Shown: in pieces, positions 1 to 5,715 of the stretch
Layout: the number at the start of each line of letters is the position of its first letter
Position numbering within the stretch: position 1 is the stretch's first letter
NCBI GenBank assembly: GCA_038232215.1
Contig: JBBSIG010000092.1
Location: 1-9,265, forward strand
DNA length: 9,265 bases
Origin: JBBSIG01 sp038232215
GTDB lineage: Bacteria; Actinomycetota; Thermoleophilia; Gaiellales; Gaiellaceae
Reading direction: 5' to 3'
Notes under the pieces: model-generated
Database searches by the model: none
The model's input: only the letters and a program-made list of their open reading frames with translations
What the model was told of the DNA's origin: nothing
Program-made: the position numbers and the translations under genes

Positions 1-621
1 CCTGTCCAGGCGCGGCCGTCTCTCGAGCAGGACTCTCGAGGCCATGACCGCCAGCGTGGCGGCGTTGGCGAGCGGTAGCGGCGCGGTCGGGCGGGGTCCC
101 CACAGATTCGGCCCGCCGCGGCGCCACCAGAGGATGCTCGCCAGCAGCCAGGCCGTCGACGACGTCGCAGCGGAGGCCAGAGCCGGCCGGCGCAAGCCTG
201 GCACCCGCGCCACGGCGACCGCGACCGCGGCGTCGACGGGTGCGAAGACGGGGAAGGTATAGAGACACTGGCCGAAGCTCGTCGCGACTCCCTTCCCGCC
301 GCGGAAGCGCGTCCAGGGCGGGAAGCAGTGTCCGGCGACCGCCGCCACTCCGGCCACGTGCGCGCCGTTGCAATCGGCGAGGCGCCGTCCCACCGCGCAC
401 GCCGCGATCCCCTTTCCGACGTCGGCGCCGATCGCGAGGCCCCCGGCCCTGCGCCCGAGCAGCCGCAGGACGTTCATGCCCCCCGGGTTCCCGCTTCCGG
501 CCAGACGGAGATCGAGCGTGCCGCCGCTCGCGAGGCGCGCGACGACGGACGCTGCGGGACTGCTGCCCGCCAGGTACCCGGCGGCGGCGGCGGAGACCAG
601 CCTGAGCGTGCGTCGCGTCAC
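1..621 (-). CDS. plsY: PlsY-type glycerol-3-phosphate acyltransferase (3' end cut by window edge)
   Basis: PlsY is a membrane enzyme that transfers an acyl group from acyl-phosphate to glycerol-3-phosphate, the first acylation in phospholipid synthesis. Read on the minus strand from a GTG at 621, the frame is open to the window edge for 207 codons. All three PlsY signatures are visible in order: GSGNPGGMNVLR (residues 42-53; usual form GSGNPGATNVLR), a DxxKG motif as ADVGKG (66-71), and GHCFPPWTRFRGGKGVAT (97-114) with the glycine-rich phosphate-binding loop. The N-terminus has a hydrophobic stretch with AGYLAGS, as in PlsY helix 1. The final visible residues resemble the usual basic C-terminal tail, so only a few codons are probably missing. 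The GTG start has a weak GAGG only 3 nt upstream, so the start is tentative. Cysteines and Gly-Met in place of Ala-Thr in motif 1 make it a divergent member. The gene is divergent from the ERCC4 nuclease. Family assignment is firm; activity is inferred. Confidence 0.85.
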   Translation of the reverse strand, partial: MTRRTLRLVSAAAAGYLAGSSPAASVVARLASGGTLDLRLAGSGNPGGMNVLRLLGRRAGGLAIGADVGKGIAACAVGRRLADCNGAHVAGVAAVAGHCFPPWTRFRGGKGVATSFGQCLYTFPVFAPVDAAVAVAVARVPGLRRPALASAATSSTAWLLASILWWRRGGPNLWGPRPTAPLPLANAATLAVMASRVLLERRPRLDR

Positions 622-818
622 CGGCCTCGAGTTGGGGGTTCCTGCGATGCGTACCAGGCTACTCGCTGCCTTCGCCCCGGTGGCCGTCCGCGCCCGCCGC
701 TGCCGGCGAGAACGGATTGCCGCTGCGAGCCGGGAGCCAGGGCCTCCTCGTCCGGAGCGCTGACTCTTGCCCCACAGCCGGCACGAATGCGTCACGTCTC
801 GCCTGCTTTGCTGAAGGA
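622..818. other. divergent intergenic region
   Basis: This 197-bp gap lies between the start of the minus-strand plsY-like gene and the plus-strand ERCC4 nuclease, so it should hold both promoters. I see no convincing -35/-10 pair in either direction. Open frames crossing it look like high-GC shadows. One of them extends the nuclease frame upstream to a TTG at 717, but it adds 34 residues that do not belong to the ERCC4 fold. Confidence 0.5.
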
Positions 819-1445
819 ATGACGACGGGCACGGAGCTCGTCATCGCGGCGGACGTGTTCGAGGACGGGAGCGGCGTTCCCTCGAGCCTGCAGAGCCTCG
901 GCGCTCGCGTCGAGATCGAGCCGCTCCCGGCGGGCGACTACCGGATTCAAGGCGGTGCGCTCGTCGAGCGGAAGACGGTTGCCGACCTGCACGGCTCACT
1001 CGCGCGCGGGCGACTCTGGGCCCAGGTCGGCCGGATTCGCGATACCGCCGTCCTGCCGTTCCTCTTCGTCGAGGGAGACGACCTCGACGGCGGCCCCCGT
1101 CACCCGAACGCGATCAGGGGCTGTCTACTCGCGATCGCCGACCTCGGCATCGCGGTCGTTCGCACTCGCGATCCCGACGACACCGCGCTCTGGCTGCACC
1201 GGCTCGCAATCAGGCAGGAGCGGCGAAGCTCGGGCGCGCGGCCCGCGGAGCGCCGGGTCCGGCCGCCCCCCGGCGTCACCGCCCTGATCGGCATTCCCGG
1301 CATCTCCGAGGCCACCGCTCGCGCGCTGATCGAGCGCTTCGGTACCGTGGAGCAGCTGCTCGCGGCAGGGCCGGAGCACTGGGCCGACGTCGACGGCGTG
1401 GGGCCGGTGCGCGCCCACGCGCTCGCGGCGGCGCTCCTCCGCTGA
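819..1445 (+). CDS. ERCC4-domain (XPF/Hef/Mus81-like) structure-specific nuclease with C-terminal (HhH)2
   Basis: This 208-residue protein matches the nuclease half of the XPF/Mus81/Hef family, enzymes that cut branched DNA such as flaps, forks and 3' overhangs. The active-site series is complete: D12 and E15 in ADVFE, G39-D40 in AGDYRI, and E50-R51-K52 followed by D56 in VERKTVADL. It is followed by the core strand LPFLFVEGDD (79-88) and the helix region with RGCLLAIADLGIAVVRT. After a basic linker (about 133-148), two helix-hairpin-helix motifs are visible, GIPGISEATARALIERFG and DVDGVGPVRAHAL, which bind DNA and dimerise in XPF and Hef. No helicase domain is present, so it resembles the short archaeal XPF form. 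The ATG at 819 is chosen because the fold begins within the next ten residues. A GAAGGA motif abuts the ATG directly, which is too close for a normal ribosome site, so leaderless or weak initiation is possible. The physiological role (repair, recombination or element maintenance) is unknown. Confidence 0.87.
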   Translation: MTTGTELVIAADVFEDGSGVPSSLQSLGARVEIEPLPAGDYRIQGGALVERKTVADLHGSLARGRLWAQVGRIRDTAVLPFLFVEGDDLDGGPRHPNAIRGCLLAIADLGIAVVRTRDPDDTALWLHRLAIRQERRSSGARPAERRVRPPPGVTALIGIPGISEATARALIERFGTVEQLLAAGPEHWADVDGVGPVRAHALAAALLR

Positions 1446-1484
1446 GCCCGGTCGTGCCTCGCGCGTGCGGGCTATTCGAGGAGC

Positions 1485-1523
1485 GGCGCAGAGCGGCGGA
1501 AGCGACGGCCGCCGCTCTGCGCC
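1485..1523. terminator. perfect 15-bp hairpin between convergent genes
   Basis: The arms GGCGCAGAGCGGCGG (1485-1499) and CCGCCGCTCTGCGCC (1509-1523) are exact reverse complements, separated by a 9-nt loop. It lies between the stop of the ERCC4 gene (1445) and the stop of the minus-strand exported protein (1536), where a bidirectional terminator is expected. There is no T-tract on either side, which is common for terminators in high-GC actinobacteria. Function is inferred from position and symmetry. Confidence 0.7.
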
Positions 1524-1535
1524 CAGCAGTGAGAG

Positions 1536-2060
1536 TCAGGCCCGGCTGGAGCGCGCCCGGAAGGCGGAGTCCAACCAGGGGCCGCCGCGAAAGCCGTGAC
1601 CGTCGGGCCCTCCCGTGCGGTTGACCAGGTCGTCCACGTCCGACTGCAGCCGGGCGAGCAGCGTGGCCGCCTGCGCGGAGGTGAGACGGCCGTCGGCGAC
1701 GGCCTGATCGAGGCGCTTCTCGCCCGCGTCCACGATCGCCTGCTCGAGGCCCGCCACCGACTTGCCCTGCGCCTGGGCGATCTGGGCGAGCGACTTGCCC
1801 GCCTCGCGCTCAGTGCGCAGCTGCTCGGCCGTCAGGCCGAGGTAGCTCGTCACCGCCGTCAGGTCGTGGCCGAAGTGGCCGAAGCCGGGGCCGCCCCGGA
1901 AGCCACGAAAGCCAGGGCCGTCGGGCAGGCCCTGGGGGTCTGCCTGTACCACCGACGCGGCCGAGCCTCCCTGTGTCTGTGCGAGCGTCACCGCTCCACC
2001 GCCGGCGAGCGCGGCGCCTGCGACGGCCCCGACGAATACACGTCTCGAGATGTGCCTCAT
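1536..2060 (-). CDS. Tat-exported small helical protein of unknown function
   Basis: This 174-residue protein starts with a twin-arginine signal: HISRRVFVGAVAGAALAGGG, with SRRVF as the Tat motif and then a hydrophobic, Ala/Gly-rich segment to about residue 28. The mature part opens with a Gly/Phe/His-rich linker (residues about 47-65). Two short helical modules follow. The first reads YLGLTAEQLRTEREAGKSLA and leads into QIAQAQGKSVAGLEQAI. The second, LDQAVADGRLTSAQAATLL, leads into a DVDDLVN helix. I recognise this YLGL...GKSLAQIA...GK pattern from exported actinobacterial proteins of unknown role, sometimes labelled DUF2680-like, but no biochemical function is known to me. The tail returns to Gly/Phe-rich sequence. 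The start is well supported by a GAGAGGAGA ribosome site at 2068-2076, about 8 nt from the ATG. It lies downstream of the broken LuxR gene on the same strand, 84 nt away, so it may have its own promoter. It is probably folded before export; substrate or partner is unknown. Confidence 0.8.
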   Translation of the reverse strand: MRHISRRVFVGAVAGAALAGGGAVTLAQTQGGSAASVVQADPQGLPDGPGFRGFRGGPGFGHFGHDLTAVTSYLGLTAEQLRTEREAGKSLAQIAQAQGKSVAGLEQAIVDAGEKRLDQAVADGRLTSAQAATLLARLQSDVDDLVNRTGGPDGHGFRGGPWLDSAFRARSSRA

Positions 2061-2067
2061 CGTGCGT

Positions 2068-2076
2068 TCTCCTCTC
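2068..2076 (-). promoter_or_regulatory. ribosome binding site of the Tat-exported protein
   Basis: On the minus strand the sequence is GAGAGGAGA, with AGGAG 8 nt before the ATG at 2060. It is one of the two strong Shine-Dalgarno matches in the window and fixes this start. Confidence 0.8.
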
Positions 2077-2144
2077 TTTCAGCCACCGTCCCACGCGCGG
2101 GTAAGGCCGGGCTGAGGATTGGCTAAGAGACTGCTTGAGGTGGC

Positions 2145-3138
2145 TCAGAGACGAGCGGTGTGCGGGGAGTACGACAGGGCCTCCGCCAGCGCCTGGCGAG
2201 AGTTGACGTTCAGCTTCCGGTAGACGCTGCGCAGGTGGTACTCGATCGTCTTCGGGCTGAGGAAGACTGCCGCCGCGGCTTCCCGGGTCGTCTTGCCCCC
2301 CGCGAGCAAGAGCGCGATCTGCAGCTCCTGCGGCGTCAGGTCGCCGAGCGTGGCCGGGTCGCGGCGGCGGGCGGTCTCACCGGTCGCGGCGAGCTCGGCG
2401 CCGGCCGCGTCGGCCCACGGAGACGGGCCGAGCCGGTCGAACGTCTCGAGCGCCCCGCGCAGCTGCTCCCGGGCGCGCACTCGTTGCCGCGCGCGCCTGA
2501 GCCTCCCGCCGTAGGCGAGCCGGGTGCGCGCCGTCTCGAACGCATCCGGCGTCTGCTCGTGCCAGCTGAGGGCCTCGGCAAAGGCGGGCTCGAAGTCGTC
2601 TGCCACGAGCGCCGTCGAGCGGGCCGACCGGGCGAGCGCCCACGGCTGCCCCTTCGCGCGTGCACGGGACGCATATCCCTCGGCGGCAGCCACGGCGTCG
2701 TCGAGGCGCCCGAGCCGGAGGTAGGCGTCGACGAGCGCGGGCCCGGGCGACATGTCGACGTCGTCGAAGCCGAGCTCGCCGGCGCGCGCCTCCTGGGCCT
2801 CGAGGTGCTCGACGGCGGCCGCCGGGCGGCCGAGCCCGAGCTCGAGCTCGCCGAGCGCCGTGTAGGTCCAGAGCTCGTAGAAGCCGACGGCGAGCTCGAC
2901 GCAGAGCGTGGGGCTCTCGGCGGCGTGGGCTCGACAGTCGTCCTCCTTGCCCTGGCGGCCCTCGAGCCAGGCGAGGCCCGCGAGGGCGGCGGCGAGCTCC
3001 GTGCGCTGGCCCGTCTCGCGCGCGAGCCGGATCGTCTCGTGGAAGTCCGCCGATCAGCTCGGCTGCGCTCCCGTAGAGCTCGAAGGTGCCAAGGCAGGTC
3101 GGATCCTCGAGCTCGGGCCTCGCCGTCCTCGCCGACGC
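2145..3138 (-). pseudogene. LuxR-type transcriptional regulator, C-terminal part only, frame-broken
   Basis: The C-terminus is a clear LuxR DNA-binding domain: LTPQELQIALLLAGGKTTRE followed by AAAAVFLSPKTIEYHLRSVY and RKLNVNSRQALAEAL. It is preceded by TPR-like helical repeats (HETIRLARETGQRTELAAAL, GLAWLEGRQG, ELGLGRPAAAVEHLEAQEA, DAYLRLGRLDDAVAAAEGYA). This is the C-terminal half of the large ATP-dependent LuxR (MalT-like/LAL) regulators, which are normally about 900 residues with an N-terminal P-loop ATPase; no P-loop is present here. The final frame is closed by a TGA at 3054-3056. The conserved sequence resumes just beyond it in a second frame (GTFELYGSAAELIG), joinable by removing one G near 3047-3053. 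A TAG at 3139-3141 closes that second frame. The first in-frame ATG after the break is at 2753, which would give a 202-residue HTH protein without most repeats. It may be a decayed gene, or a gene damaged by sequence errors. The stop at 2145 and the HTH are secure; the upstream limit is not. Confidence 0.75.
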
Positions 3139-3571
3139 CTACCGGGCCGCTCTCCAGGCAGACTGCGCCCGGCGGGAGCAAAGGCCGGCGCGTGACGAGC
3201 GGACGCCGCAGCGCCAGCCACGAGAAGAGCTCGCCCTCGCCGTCGTCGGTCTCGCCGTCCCAGACGAGCTGCGGGATCTCGCACAGGGCGCCGAGCACCG
3301 CGTCAGGATCGCTCAGCCGCCAGCTCGCGCTCGCGGAGACGGCCGGATCGCCTTCGAGCGTGAAGAACAAAGGCGCGGCACGACGGTCGGGCGGCACGAA
3401 GCAGAGCAGCTCGCGTGCGCCGAGCCGCAGCGCCTGCTCGACACCGGCGCGATCCTCGGCGAGCCCGTGCGCGGCCGCGAGCCGCCGCAGCTCGTCGAGC
3501 AGCGCGGGCTCGTCCGCCGGTTCGTAGAAGCCGGCCGCGCCCCACAACGACGCCATCGGCCCACCGGCCAT
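3139..3571 (-). CDS. unrecognised protein whose 3' end merges with the LuxR remnant
   Basis: I do not recognise this family. The frame with coding-like third positions begins at ATG 3571, or more likely ATG 3556 (MASLWGAAGFYEPADEP), and runs through acidic/hydrophobic sequence: a helical section (LLDELRRLAAAHGLAEDRAG), an Arg/Phe section (GARELLCFVPPDRRAAPLFF), then TLEGDPAVSASASWRLSDPD, QLVWDGETDDGEGELFSWLA and RRPLLPPGAVCLESGPVG. It looks like one compact alpha/beta domain of about 140 residues. It lies 26 nt after the DoxX stop, so the two are probably cotranscribed. No clear ribosome site precedes either ATG. There is no stop where the domain seems to end: the same frame continues without a stop to 2336, but as low-complexity Arg/Ser-rich shadow sequence over the LuxR remnant. 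Coding character moves to the neighbouring frame around 3115-3140. Deleting one C/G near 3115-3118 would join it directly to the LuxR frame. The 3' boundary given here is therefore approximate. Confidence 0.5.
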
Positions 3572-3597
3572 CACCCGGCAGAGCAGCACGTGCCAGC

Positions 3598-4059
3598 TCA
3601 CCGGTGGAGTGGGAACCGGTGGCGCTGCTCGCCCTCCGTGGGCGCGACCCTCGCTCGGCCGACCGCCCACGCGAGCCGGGTCAGAGTGAGCGCGCCGAGC
3701 ATCAGGCCGAAGTCGCGCAGCGCGATGTTGTAATACTCGGGCGGATCGTTCGTCAGCAAGTTTACGACGATCCCGCCCAGCCAGGCCGCGACGAGCGGAG
3801 CGCCGACCACGGGAGCGACCGCCACGAGGAGTCCAGCGGCGATCTCGACTCCGCCGACGAGATACATGAAATCCTGGGGGCTGCCCGGCACGATGTCGTT
3901 GATCCAACCGGCCAGGTAGTCGGGCCAGTGCACGGTCCAGTTGAAGAACTTGTCCATCCCGAACAGGATCGGCGCGATCGTGAACCCGACCCGCAGCAGC
4001 CAGAACGTCTGGAAAGCAGCGCGCCCCAAACCGTCACTTCGGTCCGCTGACGTTGCCAT
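3598..4059 (-). CDS. DoxX-like four-helix integral membrane protein
   Basis: The 153-residue product has four hydrophobic segments at about residues 16-33, 62-83, 84-103 and 112-133, the layout of DoxX/DoxD-like small membrane proteins. Typical features are the LLRVGFTIAPILFGMDKF opening, with a lysine and aromatic residues just after helix 1, and the glycine-rich LVGGVEIAAGLLVAVAPVVG in helix 2. DoxX-family proteins have been linked to thiol/quinone redox and oxidative-stress membrane complexes in some bacteria, but the role of this subfamily is not established. An upstream in-frame ATG at 4101 exists. The ATG at 4059 is preferred because GGAGGT lies 7 nt before it and the upstream 14 codons look non-coding. 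The unrecognised gene at 3571 follows after 26 nt and is probably in the same transcript. Membrane location is predicted from sequence. Confidence 0.85.
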   Translation of the reverse strand: MATSADRSDGLGRAAFQTFWLLRVGFTIAPILFGMDKFFNWTVHWPDYLAGWINDIVPGSPQDFMYLVGGVEIAAGLLVAVAPVVGAPLVAAWLGGIVVNLLTNDPPEYYNIALRDFGLMLGALTLTRLAWAVGRARVAPTEGEQRHRFPLHR

Positions 4060-4066
4060 CTCCGAC

Positions 4067-4072
4067 ACCTCC
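4067..4072 (-). promoter_or_regulatory. ribosome binding site of the DoxX-like gene
   Basis: GGAGGT on the minus strand, separated by 7 nt from the ATG at 4059. It decides this start over the upstream ATG at 4101. Confidence 0.85.
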
Positions 4073-4183
4073 GTTTTCGATAACCGCTCGATCCCTGACA
4101 CCCACGTTCGTGTCGGTGACCGGCAACCGTCTTACGCCTGCAGCCGACGAGCAACGCACAACCGATCACCCCCGAAAGGGTCG

Positions 4184-4641
4184 TCACTCACGAGGGGCGG
4201 GGCTCCCAACCAACGACATGAGGCGGACGCCCGAGCAGCTGCACGAGGCGTCGCGGCTCGCGTCGGCTGGGCCGGCGGGCACATGTGCGCGAGCAGCTCT
4301 CGCATCGCCGCGCGGTCGAGGGGCTCCTCGTCGAGCGGCGCTTCGTAGCGGAGCTGGACGCCGAACGGGTAGAGCTAACGATGCCGTGCAGGTCCGAGGG
4401 TGGAGCGAGGTCCTGGTCGTCGAGCAGGTCGACCAGGAAGCGGATCCGAGTGCGTACGGGGGAAGTCGATTCCGTGTGCGGCGAGAACGGCCTTGATCAG
4501 CTTCTCAGCGGCTTGCTGTCCGTGGAAGCCGACGATCTCGTCGGGAACCTCGTCGAGCGCCTCCATGGCGCGTACGGCGGCGAGGTCCGCGTCGGCGCGC
4601 CGGAGGAAGGTACGGGCGCGCTCGCCCTCAGGTCGATTCAT
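4184..4641 (-). pseudogene. HEPN-domain protein (partner of the nucleotidyltransferase), frameshifted
   Basis: The first 64 residues, from ATG 4641, are a typical HEPN (PF05168-type) N-terminus: ERARTFLRRADADLAAVRAM, then GFHGQQAAEKLIKAVLAAHG and IDFPRTH. The frame is then lost. The conserved sequence continues in the next frame as IRFLVDLLDDQDLAPPSDLH (break near 4441-4452, one extra G) and returns to the first frame as LYPFGVQLRYEAPLDEEPLD, then RAAMRELLAHM (break near 4371-4380, one missing C). A third shift near 4270-4290 seems needed to reach a GC3-consistent end at the TGA at 4184-4186. As written, the first frame stops at 4375. HEPN proteins paired with minimal nucleotidyltransferases act as RNase-type toxins in characterised cases. 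I do not see the HepT-style RX4HXY motif; RELLAH in the last helix is an RX4H match but may be chance. The start overlaps the end of the nucleotidyltransferase gene by 14 nt, as in coupled MNT/HEPN pairs. It is either a dead toxin gene or an intact one with sequence errors. Confidence 0.75.
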
Positions 4642-4951
4642 AGACGACGACGCCCTCGGCGAGCGCGTCGCGGACCACGTCGCCCGCGCGTTCCGGCTGC
4701 GCGGCCTCCTCATGGCTGACGACGAGCACCTCAGCGGGAACCCGCAGCGGACTCAGGGCCTCCTGGAGGCGGACGATCTCGCGGCGGTGGCTGAAGCCGT
4801 CCTGCTGGACGACCAGGAAATCGACGTCGCTCTCGGCGTCGGGCTCGCCTCGAGCGTAGGAGCCGAACAGGATCACGCGTGCGGGGTTGCGCGCCGCCCG
4901 GCCGAGCCGCTCGGCCGCCTCGCGAATAAGCGTCTCGGAGAGCTGCTCCAC
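4628..4951 (-). CDS. minimal nucleotidyltransferase (MNT, putative antitoxin of the HEPN protein)
   Basis: A 107-residue protein containing the pol-beta nucleotidyltransferase signature FGSYARGEPDAESDVDFLVV (residues 29-48). G30-S31 and the metal ligands D42 and D44 are present. The usual third carboxylate is on the next core strand, where AEVLVV offers E74 instead of the more usual Asp. Size and motif fit MntA-like proteins, which in studied systems silence a partner HEPN toxin by transferring AMP to it. The GTG at 4951 is chosen because homology-like sequence starts there and it lies 2 nt after the TAA of the upstream SWIM gene (4954-4956). The frame continues upstream to 5245, but as a shadow of that gene. 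No Shine-Dalgarno is visible, so translation is by coupling or leaderless. The HEPN gene follows with a 14-nt overlap. The gene itself is intact. Confidence 0.85.
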   Translation of the reverse strand: MEQLSETLIREAAERLGRAARNPARVILFGSYARGEPDAESDVDFLVVQQDGFSHRREIVRLQEALSPLRVPAEVLVVSHEEAAQPERAGDVVRDALAEGVVVYEST

Positions 4952-4953
4952 GG

Positions 4954-5715
4954 TTATGAGTGTACGGCTCGCTTGCTCGAGGGTTGCGGCCAGCTTCGCT
5001 CGTCGAGCCGCTTGGTCAGGTTGCGCGTCGCGCGGTGTCGCTCGCGGAGGCCGAGGACAAGCTCGTCGAAGGCGTGCCCTCGCCCCAAACGTGCATAGAG
5101 CGCCTGGGCCTTCTCGAGCCACTCGACGGCGCCGGCGTAGGTGTGGTTGTCGCTCGCGCGGATCGCCGGCTCGATCTGCGCCAGGTACACCTCGAGCGCG
5201 TCGCCGGGATGATCGCGCTCGCGGACGCGGGCGAGCGCAAGCCACAGGTCTCGACGGCAGCCTCCCTCTTTCGCCTCGCGCCAGGCCTGCTCGTGGTCCT
5301 GCTCCCAGAGCAGGGCGGCGACGAGCTCGGAACGGTCACCGGCGCGCGAGGCGGAGCGCCGGCCTGATCGGAGGAGGTCGCGGGCAGGCTCGCGCCAGGA
5401 CTCCCATGTGCCGGCGTGTGAGGTGACCTTCGCGAGACGCTGGTAGGCATCGACGCGGCGCGACTGTTCGAGCGTCTCCCAGGCGAGCTGGGTCGCCTGG
5501 TCGTGTCGGCCTGAGTTGGCGTAACGCTCGCAGACGAAGTCGACCAGCCGCGGATCGGCCCGCTCGTCGAAGACAGCGAGGCCGCGCTCCGCCCACTTGA
5601 TCGCCGCGTCGGCGCGCCCGGCAGCGAGGAGCTCCTCCGCGATCAGGAGGTAGCGGTACGGGCTCGACAAGTCGCGGCCGAGCACGGCGACGAGCGCGTC
5701 AACGTCGCCATCGGC
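4954..5715 (-). CDS. C-terminal half of the SWIM zinc-finger protein (TPR-like), separated by an in-frame TGA
   Basis: This stretch is in the same frame as the SWIM gene upstream and follows its TGA directly. It begins ADGDVDALVAVLGRDLSSPY and continues through helical TPR-like repeats: LLIAEELLAAGRADAAIKWA, ERGLAVFDE, LAWETLEQSRRVDAYQRLAK, LWLALARVRERDHPGDALEV and AVEWLEKAQALYARLGRGHA. SWIM-domain proteins I know of commonly carry such a C-terminal helical region in one chain of about 550-620 residues, so both parts together (about 579 codons) have the expected length. The only early start in this half is a GTG at 5685, with no ribosome site, and it would drop the first conserved residues. 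I therefore read it as the tail of a split gene rather than a separate gene. The TAA at 4954-4956 is followed after 2 nt by the nucleotidyltransferase start. The C-terminus is basic. Confidence 0.75.
   Translation of the reverse strand, partial: ADGDVDALVAVLGRDLSSPYRYLLIAEELLAAGRADAAIKWAERGLAVFDERADPRLVDFVCERYANSGRHDQATQLAWETLEQSRRVDAYQRLAKVTSHAGTWESWREPARDLLRSGRRSASRAGDRSELVAALLWEQDHEQAWREAKEGGCRRDLWLALARVRERDHPGDALEVYLAQIEPAIRASDNHTYAGAVEWLEKAQALYARLGRGHAFDELVLGLRERHRATRNLTKRLDERSWPQPSSKRAVHS
4959..4964 (-). promoter_or_regulatory. possible -10 element for leaderless nucleotidyltransferase mRNA
   Basis: TACACT on the minus strand matches the TANNNT -10 pattern and ends 7 nt before the GTG at 4951, so transcription could begin at or near the start codon. 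It lies inside the last codons of the SWIM gene, and I see no good -35. It is an alternative to simple translational coupling and may be chance. Confidence 0.25.

Noticed and set aside
240..822. Overlapping plus-strand open frames
   Set aside because: They are Arg/Pro-rich and lie opposite the plsY-like gene, whose three motifs are clear on the minus strand.
2160..3527. 455-codon plus-strand open frame
   Set aside because: It lies opposite the LuxR remnant and unknown domain, is low-complexity Arg/Glu/Ala/Gly-rich, and shows no domain. The LuxR HTH on the other strand is unmistakable. It is a high-GC shadow.
3303..4050. Plus-strand open frames opposite DoxX and the unknown gene
   Set aside because: No recognisable domain, poor composition, and the DoxX gene has a strong ribosome site and four membrane helices.
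4060..4183. Promoter for the DoxX-like gene
   Set aside because: A small inverted repeat (GACAC...GTGTC) and TTATCG are present, but no -35/-10 pair with proper spacing could be supported.
4218..4376. Plus-strand fragment reading MRRTPEQLHEASRLAS and HVREQLSHRRAVEGLLVERR
   Set aside because: It looked protein-like, but the minus strand of the same stretch gives the conserved HEPN C-terminus (FGVQLRYEAPLDEEPLDRAA), which explains it better.
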